From Acanthaster planci (lineage: Eukaryota > Echinodermata > Asteroidea > Valvatida > Acanthasteridae): a DNA stretch of 13,776 nucleotides. Each line of letters starts with the position of its first letter. Positions within the stretch are counted from its first letter, which is position 1. The notes under the pieces are model-generated. The model saw only the letters and a program-made list of their open reading frames with translations. It had not been told where the DNA came from and did no database searches. Location of the stretch: the NCBI RefSeq assembly GCF_001949145.1, contig NW_019091932.1:1-13776 (forward strand), read 5' to 3'. Both the position numbers and the translations under genes were made by a program. Of the stretch, positions 7,890 through 13,776 are shown one piece after another.

Positions 7890-8339
7890 GTTGAATTAAA
7901 TGTAAATAGTGTGCCATGACTTGAAGTTTGGTTCGTTATTTACATAGTGTCTACACTCTTTTAAACCAGAACAGTTAAAACAATTAAAGCAGTTACTACA
8001 ATCAAAACATTCCTTACAGTGTATACAGTTGGCACAGTTTTGACAAAATTTTACATTCGTTGCATTCGAGACAATCTTTACAGTCAATACATAATACTAA
8101 GCGTTTGCCACATGTACAGTATTTACCAAAAAGTTACTGCCAGAATCGGTACTATTTTTGCAGTTACCGCACTTTATACAAAAATTGGAATTTTTGCAGC
8201 CGTTGCAGTCTATACAGCTTTGCTTTGTTTGGTTTGTTTGACTTGTTGCTTCTGTTTTGACTTGTGTTTTACCCGTTTCCGGTGAGGCATCTTGCTTTTT
8301 TGGTTTGGCGAGTTTAATTTTTTTTTTATTATATTTCAA
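7890..8339 (-). pseudogene. Frameshifted gene for a period-3 cysteine-repeat protein
   Basis: The gene starts at 8339 inside the right TIR with a lysine-rich head (MKYNKKKIKLAKPKK), then reads cysteine repeats (CIDCNGCKNSNFCIKCGNC). That frame ends at about 8097, but C-x2-C repeats go on in a second frame (CIDCKDCLECNEC) and then a third (8040-7900, FCQNCANCIHCKECFDC). Roughly twenty cysteines lie mostly every third residue. At least two indels break it. The pattern suggests metal binding or a stacked beta-turn fold. No known family is assigned. It is transcribed inward from the right TIR, followed by the basic-protein gene. Confidence 0.5.
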
Positions 8340-8478
8340 TTTTTAGGAGAACGAATTGTAGCAGGTGACTCCTCCCTCTCAGGTTTGGAACAGAGGAGGT
8401 TTTTTTTTTTTCAATCTTAGGGGTCGAGTAGGTACCCAAGGGGAAAAATTGGACTAGAATCGGCAAATTTTTACTACT
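8291..8478 (-). repeat. Right terminal inverted repeat
   Basis: Reverse complement of the left arm, ending in TACTACT at 8478. The - strand cysteine-rich gene starts inside this repeat (ATG at 8337-8339), so its first ~15 codons are specified by TIR sequence. Confidence 0.8.
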
Positions 8479-8484
8479 GGAGCA
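8479..8484 (+). repeat. Target-site duplication, right copy
   Basis: GGAGCA directly follows ...TACTACT. The first five bases match the left flank 4751-4755, and the sixth is ambiguous with the first base of the element. Confidence 0.6.
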
Positions 8485-8683
8485 ATGTCTGCTTGAATTG
8501 TAAGAACTTGAATAATATGAAGCTGTTCCTGTCCATAGAAAGGAACAATAATTTCAGGTTTAATGAATATGTTTAGTGTATCAAGAGTTACGGAAAGTTG
8601 AAAGGATGTTTCTGAATAAGATTACTGTCAAAAGGAGTCTCTACTAATTTATATTAATTTTCATTAATCCTGTTACTCAAAAG
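8485..8683. other. Intron remainder after the mobile element
   Basis: AT-rich sequence continuing the intron interrupted at 4755. No ORF or repeat is supported. Confidence 0.5.
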
Positions 8684-8719
8684 CGCCCACAACAACTAAA
8701 GCTCTTACGACTACTCAAA
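8684..8719 (+). CDS. Candidate 36-nt Thr-rich mini-exon
   Basis: Between acceptor actcaaaag|CG and donor CAAA|GTATAG lies a 36-nt segment reading APTTTKALTTTQ in phase 1-1. Length, phase and composition equal the mini-exons at 2631 and 3716, and the frame joins both the domain exon before and the linker exon after. The polypyrimidine tract is weak, so transcript evidence would decide. Confidence 0.45.
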
Positions 8720-8940
8720 GTATAGTATACCTCAGAGTAAGCCAAACTACAGTACCCTGGAATAATTTGACATTCTGGAAGAGATACGTAGCAACATCGT
8801 TTTGATGAGGACGTTAATTGAGGAATCAGGCACTCGGCATCCCTTCTGAAAGGATTTATTTCCTACCGGTATTTAACCCGACCTCCACTGATGTTTGGAT
8901 ATGTATAAACCGATTCAGTTTAGTAACAGCCGTTGAATAC

Positions 8941-9105
8941 GGGTGATTCACAAGAGCGCGACTCCAAGTGTTTTTAACGCGTTGACCAATCACAATACGC
9001 GAAATCTATCGACCCTTTCTAAACGACCATTCGGTCGACAGATTTCGCATATTGTGATTAGCCAACGCGTTGCCAACTAGTGGAAAGCGCTATTGTGAAT
9101 CACCC
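8941..9105. mobile_element. 165-bp foldback MITE
   Basis: Two arms of about 74 bp (8941-9014 and 9033-9105) are imperfect reverse complements around an ~18-nt loop, beginning GGGTGATTCACAA and ending TTGTGAATCACCC. Internal blocks aacgcgtt, aatcacaat and gcgaaatct match in both arms. It has no coding capacity. Possible duplicated flanks are gaatac/gaatcg, which match only partly, so the superfamily is open. It could also form a long hairpin RNA if transcribed in the intron. Confidence 0.75.
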
Positions 9106-9155
9106 GAATCGCAAGAGGGTCATGCACCCTCCCCCTTCCAATCGTGTGTATAAAG

Positions 9156-10045
9156 ACCTCAAAACAGCCTGTCTACTCATAAAGACCACAAAAGGGTACA
9201 ATTGGCCCATGTAATTCCCATTCATTTGCTCCATTCCCAGAAAAAAAATCGCCCGCCCCCCAAATGCCCCTGATCCACCATTGAAATCATAGTACTGTTT
9301 TCGAACTAAGGTCTGATGAATGCAGAACGAAATTACTGACAATCCTGTATGGGACAGTGTCAATTCTCATCATGTGCACTAAATAAACTTCTTCCTGGGA
9401 AACATTCAAGTCAGTTGGACAACTTACGGTGAACAACTCACTTGTTAAAAATATGGGAAATAAAATGGGCACTCGTGATATGAAAGGGCACTTTCTTACA
9501 AAAGTATTAAAGGAGCAATTCCCTTACTCCCTCCTGCGAGCTACGCTGATACTAAAGCGACTGCCAGCTAAGTATATTATTCGATGAACAGGTTCCGTAG
9601 GACACTTTTCCTATAACGCCAATCGTATCACAGTTCTAAATTCTTTTTTTCAGAAGAGGTCACGACCACACCTGAAGCAACAACTGAAACATCAACAACT
9701 TCGCCAATAACCACCGGACCACCTACCACAACACCTAGGCTAACCACCATTCCAACTACAAAGTCAACCGAAGCAACAACTTCCTGTAATTATCTGTTTG
9801 TTATTTTATGTTGAGGAAACCAAACCAATCTTTATTTTCACATTTCTTCAATTATGCCAAAACATCTTTTTTGTGATATAAAACAATCCAGGAATTCACT
9901 GCAGAGCGTCACAAAGAAAATTCAACTGAAAACCACCAATATCAACTTAAGTTATTCTACCTTCAGAACCTTAGCATTTAGGGAGTGAGAGCACATCCAC
10001 GCATTAACGTGAGACCAGAATTCTTTGTTACACTCTTTAACATAT
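9156..10045 (+). repeat. Segmental duplication, copy A (contains linker exon)
   Basis: This ~0.9-kb stretch is similar along its length to 10392-11225, including intron parts such as gaaattactgac, tgtgcac.aaataaac.tcttcct and gagaccagaattctttgttaca. The offset falls from about 1,235 nt at the start to 1,228 at the exon and 1,179 near the end, showing indels. Confidence 0.75.
9654..9785 (+). CDS. Thr-rich mucin linker exon, copy A
   Basis: A 132-nt exon (44 codons) lies after a T-rich acceptor (tttttttcag|AA) and before a donor (TCCT|GTAATT), phase 1-1. It encodes a Thr/Pro-rich peptide (EVTTTPEATTETSTTSPITT at its start) with no cysteine, typical of O-glycosylated mucin spacers. A second AG three bases later could serve as an alternative acceptor (NAGNAG type, CAGAAG), adding or removing one residue. 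It joins in frame to the ten-cysteine exon at 10184. Confidence 0.7.
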
Positions 10046-10183
10046 TGCCTGTGCACATAGTTCATGCGTTTCAGTTTATGAATTACTGACGATTTTATTT
10101 GTTATCCGAGTGAAACAATTTCCCCTGCTGATTCAAGCTTCCACTTCGGACCATGTCATGGTGAACATTTCTGTCTTTGACAG

Positions 10184-10354
10184 ACACTTGCGACGTTTGT
10201 GTTTGTCGACAAGACTGTTTCGGTACATTCTATGACCCGGTCTGCCCCGTCAGTGTTCCTGCCTACTGCATGGATTGTACATGTCCGCCGGGCACTGAGA
10301 AGAGCCAGAGTGGGGTGTACTGCGAACATCGTGATACATGTCAACCAACTACAG
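10184..10354 (+). CDS. Ten-cysteine extracellular module exon
   Basis: A 171-nt exon (57 codons) lies between ctttgacag|AC and ACAG|GTAGAT, phase 1-1. Ten cysteines are spaced C-x2-C-x-C-x3-C-x8-C-x7-C-x2-C-x-C-x12-C-x5-C, so five disulfides are possible. The exon ends in a Thr linker (CQPTTG). The spacing is reminiscent of VWC/TIL-like knots found between VWD or mucin modules, but I do not assign a family. It sits between the two Thr-rich linker exons and was not part of their duplication. Confidence 0.72.
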
Positions 10355-10391
10355 GTAGATAAGCTTTGAGAAATTGTTTTAAATACTAATA

Positions 10392-11225
10392 CCCCAAATA
10401 TAGCCGACCACTCATGAAGGCCATAAATGGTTACAACATGCCTATGTAAATTTCATTCTTTTACTCCATCTCTCCCCCAAGAGTACGCCCCAGCTAAAAA
10501 TGTCCTTGGTCCACCCTTGAAACGACCGCACTCTTTTTCGAATTATGTTGTTTTTACAGCAGAATGAAATTACTGACTTTTCTGTACGGGAAGATGTCAT
10601 TTCTGAACATTTGTGCACCAAATAAACCTCTTCCTAGGAAACATCCGAGTCAGATGGTCAAATTGTGGACAAAAATGGCACATATTTCGAGATAATGGGA
10701 GATATAATGGAAAAAAGCACCTTGTTACAAAAAATTAAGGAGAAATTCCCATGCAGTCAACCTCCTGCGAGCTAAGCTGCATACTAAAGCGACTCTAGGA
10801 ACAGTAACATATTCGATAAACACGTTAGTTAGGACAGATTTCGTATAGCACCATACGTATCCTATTTCCAAATTGTTTTCTTAGAGGCCACGACTACAGC
10901 TGAACCAACAACTGAAACATCAACACCTTCGCCAATAACCTCCGGACCACCTACCACAACACCTAGGCTAACCACCATTCCAACTACAAAGTCAACCGAA
11001 GCAACAACTTCCTGTAATTATCTATTTGCTATTTTATGTTGAGGAAACCAAACCAGATGTTCTCTAGGAATTTCACTATTACAACCAAAAGTCTTATATT
11101 GCGATGAAAAAAAATTAAATGTCGACTTAAGTTATTCTGTTTGAGAACTTTACTGTTTAGCGAGCGAGAGCACTTCCACATATTGACGTGAGACCAGAAT
11201 TCTTTGTTACATTTTTTAAACATTC
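10392..11225 (+). repeat. Segmental duplication, copy B (contains linker exon)
   Basis: Second copy of the stretch at 9156-10045. The ten-cysteine exon lies between the copies and has no counterpart after copy B. Confidence 0.75.
10885..11013 (+). CDS. Thr-rich mucin linker exon, copy B
   Basis: A 129-nt exon (43 codons), acceptor ttttcttag|AG, donor TCCT|GTAATT, phase 1-1. It is almost identical to 9654-9785 (shared PPTTTPRLTTIPTTKSTEAT) and one codon shorter at the acceptor side, at the position of the CAGAAG double acceptor in copy A. It extends the Thr-rich spacer after the cysteine module. Confidence 0.7.
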
Positions 11226-11396
11226 CTTGATTAGACTGTGTCGACATGTCGCATTTAGAGTGAACGGGAATTTATGTTCAACTCATTTTCCAATTTGAAA
11301 AGACTCCAACCTGAAGAGCTACTTACATCCTCGTTTTATCTACGGAACATCCTCATGAATCCTTTGTGTTCACCGCATATGAAAATGGTTTCCATC

Positions 11397-11420
11397 GGCC
11401 ACATATTACCATATGTGGTC
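11397..11420. repeat. Short inverted repeat
   Basis: ggccacatat (11399-11408 including the first g's) and atatgtggtc pair around the 4-nt loop tacc, with an 8-bp perfect core CCACATAT/ATATGTGG. It is intronic and its function is unknown. Confidence 0.6.
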
Positions 11421-11492
11421 TTTTTTCCCATGATTGTCATGGCTGTACAAACCTTGAAATAATAACAGTGTAATAATCTGATTCCTTCACAG

Positions 11493-11519
11493 CACTAACA
11501 ACCGGAGTCTCAACAACAG
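11493..11519 (+). CDS. 27-nt Thr mini-exon
   Basis: Between attccttcacag|CA and ACAG|GTACGT lies a 9-codon phase 1-1 exon reading LTTGVSTT. Both borders match consensus well, and the frame joins copy B of the linker exon. Confidence 0.55.
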
Positions 11520-11788
11520 GTACGTTATGCTTTAGTTTGTGACAATCATTTTATCTACAGGGGAGCGTTAGTCCGAAGAACAAACGGCGGGTAATAGCGC
11601 GGAAGATGCAACTGGGATGGAAATAATGAAGAATATTACTGCTGAGAGTTTTTTAACGTTGGGGTAATAGAGCAGTGTTCGAGTTCTCCTAATTAATTTA
11701 ATAAGAGTGTCAATTTCCCTGCAGCACCGGTGTTTTGGATTTCTCGAGCACTGCTCTTCAAACGTTGATAAATGTTGTTTTTGAACAG

Positions 11789-11895
11789 GTGCATGTCAGC
11801 CTGCAGTGGTAGTACCGCGGGGCGCATGGCCGGTCGGGGGCCGTGGGAGCGGCTCAACATGCATGCTGTATGCTGTGGCTGCAAGTGTGCCTTGA
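11789..11895 (+). CDS. Possible terminal exon of the mucin-like gene
   Basis: After an acceptor (tttttgaacag|GT) the phase-1 frame reads GACQPAVVVPRGAWPVGGRG and reaches a TGA at 11893-11895. The stretch is clearly more GC-rich than its surroundings, which may mark coding sequence. No convincing donor follows before the stop; an ATTAAA (11970-11975) could act as a variant poly(A) signal. If real, the protein would end without a visible membrane anchor. Chance remains quite possible. Confidence 0.22.
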
Positions 11896-12882
11896 CTGAC
11901 AAGCTTATTACTCCAACATAATTTCCTGACATTTTGCAAGTGCTACTGTTCTTCTGAACTTCCAGTTGAATTAAACATGTAGGTCGCGAACCATCTCAAA
12001 CCAGAATTGCCCAGACGTCCTGTACGTATATCGTCCGCTTTCCACAGCGCCACCAATTTAAGAGATGGTGCCTTGCGTCGCAGCCCCTCGATTATGTACC
12101 TCTTACACCCAAACAATCAGTTGAATTTCTGCAAACAATTAACAAAGAAAAACTTTTTTCGAGCAAGAAAGTGTATTAAATGGCATGTGGTGGAAATAAA
12201 AAGGTTCCAACTAGTCCAAACTAAGCACGGAATTGTATTCTAAAGAATCGATAGGACTACCTATGTGAGTTTGAATACGGCCGGTTTTAACCAATATCCA
12301 CTACAGCCCCCCTCCAAGAATTTTCTGTTAGATTGTTGTATCATGTCTTTTATTGGGACTTCAATCCGCTTCATCTGTATGGCTATAGCCATCTTCAATC
12401 GTGCAAAATGTACGTCCCAAGCCCAGGAACTGTCCTTACACTTCTTTTCCTGAAGGCAACGAAAAAATACCACCCCACCCCCGTTTATACGTATTTGAAA
12501 ACAAATATTATTCGAGTTCTGTTCAGGTTTGGTTTTTAGCGCAGCTACTGTGGTATCGCCGTGATATTGCAACACTCATTTGAATGAAGTTCGGCAAGGC
12601 AGTGCCACAGCGTCCAGTCTTGGCCTAAGTAGACGTGCACTTGACCCCCGTGCAGACAGAATTTCAACAAGACAAGATGTATTTGCTGAGGCGAATGTGG
12701 TACGTGGCAAACTTTCCAGATGATTGGCAACCGTGGAGTACTATGTTGAGCTTGGAGTCCCTTCAGATATCTTCGAAAAAGAAGATACACCTTGACCCTT
12801 TTGGCACTTCTTGTACGGCGTTAATTATTGCTTGATTCTGAAAGTGGTAAAAACATTTGAATGTTCTGTAGATCACAAAGGA
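11896..12882. other. Non-coding stretch, no gene supported
   Basis: Several overlapping ORFs of 60-104 codons occur on both strands around 12000-12840, none with recognisable composition, domain or exon borders. They look like chance frames in moderately AT-rich DNA. Confidence 0.55.
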
Positions 12883-13776
12883 ATGGCCGATGATGAATGA
12901 TTCAGCTGTTCTTGACTTACTGTCTCAGTGTTGTGGGGTTGGATCTGGGCCTACACCAACTTAAGTATGAAGGTTTCAAGGGTAAAGTGCAAGGCTGGAG
13001 GAAGAAAAAGACAACCAAACAGGAGCAGAAAAAGCAAGCATTGGTGGCACTGGCGAGACACTTAGTAAAAGAGGTTCACCCAGGAGTGGTATCCCGGTAT
13101 CAGGGCAGTGACTTCTCTCAAGAGGCAGTGCGACTGTTGGAGGTACAACAAGTGGAGCAACCAACATACTTCAACCAGTCAAGGGAGTGACAAAGCTACA
13201 GCTGTCTCCAGTGATATCAGCAGTGAAATCTGTAGTGGTTTGTTCAAGGAGGGTTGTCAGGATAGACGGCTGATGGAGAAGAGAGGACACTGCAACGTGG
13301 ATGGGTGGGCTATCTGGGAGCACAAGCCCGAAGATCGTCGATATTCACTCCACTGAGTACCCCACTCCACTGAGTACCCCTCCTCCCATGAACAGCATAC
13401 AGATACCAGGGGGCAATAGTAAAGCAACAACTCAGGCTACGAGGAGCCGCAGGAGTAAGAAAGCATTTCACAAGAGGTGTGGATGTTGGACGTTCTGCAT
13501 TACCAGTAATCTTTACCGTCAGTTGGGGCTTTCAAACACAGCCACCAAGGTGCCACCTAGTGTGCCACTTGTTTCCAGCACCCTAACGACAGGAATGCAG
13601 ACATCCCCGGGCAATGCGGTAGCATCTTGGCAGTCTGCAGTGGGAGCAATGATCAACATAGCTTCAACTCAAGTAGACATTATGAGGTAGCCCTACGCAC
13701 AGAAAACAACGAGAATTGTAGGTGAGCCAAGTGGATATCAAGTGCCAGGCACGTGAAGTCCACTGTTTGGATAGGC
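12883..13776 (+). pseudogene. Intronless, stop-interrupted relic gene running off the window
   Basis: An ATG at 12883 (MADDE) shifts by one base into a frame that can be followed from 12896 to beyond 13690. Stops in that frame lie near 12962, 12968, 12980, in the 13090s-13110s, near 13271, and at 13688-13690. The text is Ser/Thr/Gly/Val-rich with a charged region (RLEEEKDNQTGAEKAS), then TTSGATNILQPVKGVTKLQL, PSVPLVSSTLTTGMQTSPGN and more. This fits a disordered nuclear or regulatory protein more than an enzyme. Absence of introns and several lesions suggest a processed or decayed pseudogene; no poly(A) tail is visible before the edge. The intact 129-codon ORF 13301-13690 is a segment of it. 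Confidence 0.35.
13346..13379. repeat. 17-bp tandem duplication
   Basis: cactccactgagtaccc occurs twice head-to-tail. Seventeen is not a multiple of three, so a recent duplication here would shift a coding frame; this supports the pseudogene reading of the region. Confidence 0.85.

Larger units (their letters stand above)
4756..8478. mobile_element. Internally deleted Polinton/Maverick-type element
   Basis: This 3,723-bp element has long inverted ends: 4756 onward (AGTAATAGGAATTGGCCGAT...) matches the reverse complement of the sequence ending at 8478 (AGTAGTAAAAATTTGCCGAT...) for about 190 bp. GGAGC flanks both ends directly. Long TIRs starting AG with AGT-like tips and ~6-bp duplications are known traits of Polintons. 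Full elements are about 15-20 kb; this one is far smaller, and I see no integrase, protein-primed DNA polymerase or Walker-A ATPase motif in the frames read. It carries + strand gene remnants (4953-7225) and - strand genes (7222-8339). Most frames are broken, so it is an old non-autonomous copy. Confidence 0.72.

Noticed and set aside
8019-8285. + strand hydrophobic, cysteine-rich ORFs at 8019-8285
   Set aside because: They are antisense shadows of the period-3 cysteine repeat on the - strand.
12261-12583. Cluster of overlapping ORFs on both strands
   Set aside because: Four frames on two strands are open over the same 300 bp with no motif, codon or splice signal favouring any of them.

Overview
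This window looks like animal (metazoan) genomic DNA, most likely from a marine invertebrate deuterostome such as an echinoderm. Coding sequence comes in short exons with GT/AG borders set in AT-rich introns, and no bacterial operon layout is visible. The echinoderm suggestion is weak: it rests on the extracellular mosaic protein and on frequent 'taggcct' words (about 2493, 2694, 3457, 3905). Ordinary ATG-to-stop ORFs are mostly misleading here; the real signal is in exon borders, phase and repeats.

Layout on the + strand. Positions 1-2600 are mostly non-coding. They hold one open frame entering from the left edge (2-229) and one possible relic (2352-2588). From 2631 to 11519 I read parts of one secreted or membrane-anchored mucin-like gene. 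It has two copies of a 36-nt Thr/Pro mini-exon followed by a ~150-codon, two-cysteine, beta-rich domain exon (2631-3193 and 3716-4368). Then come a further 36-nt Thr-rich mini-exon (8684-8719), a Thr-rich linker exon (9654-9785), a ten-cysteine exon (10184-10354), a second copy of the Thr-rich exon (10885-11013) and another mini-exon (11493-11519). Every exon read here is phase 1-1, the usual signature of shuffled extracellular modules, and the reading frame joins across all of them.

A 3,723-bp mobile element (4756-8478) sits in the large intron after the second domain exon. It has ~190-bp inverted ends starting AGTARTA, a GGAGC(A) target-site duplication, and a set of broken small ORFs. I read it as an internally deleted, non-autonomous Polinton/Maverick. 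Its left two-thirds carries + strand gene remnants and its right third carries - strand genes, meeting at a strong stem-loop (7245-7269). A 165-bp foldback MITE (8941-9105) lies downstream in the same intron.

The right end (12883 onward) holds an intronless, stop-interrupted frame that looks like an old pseudogene running off the window. The stretches 230-2350, 3194-3715, 8485-8683, 9106-9653 and 11896-12882 show no gene that I can support.
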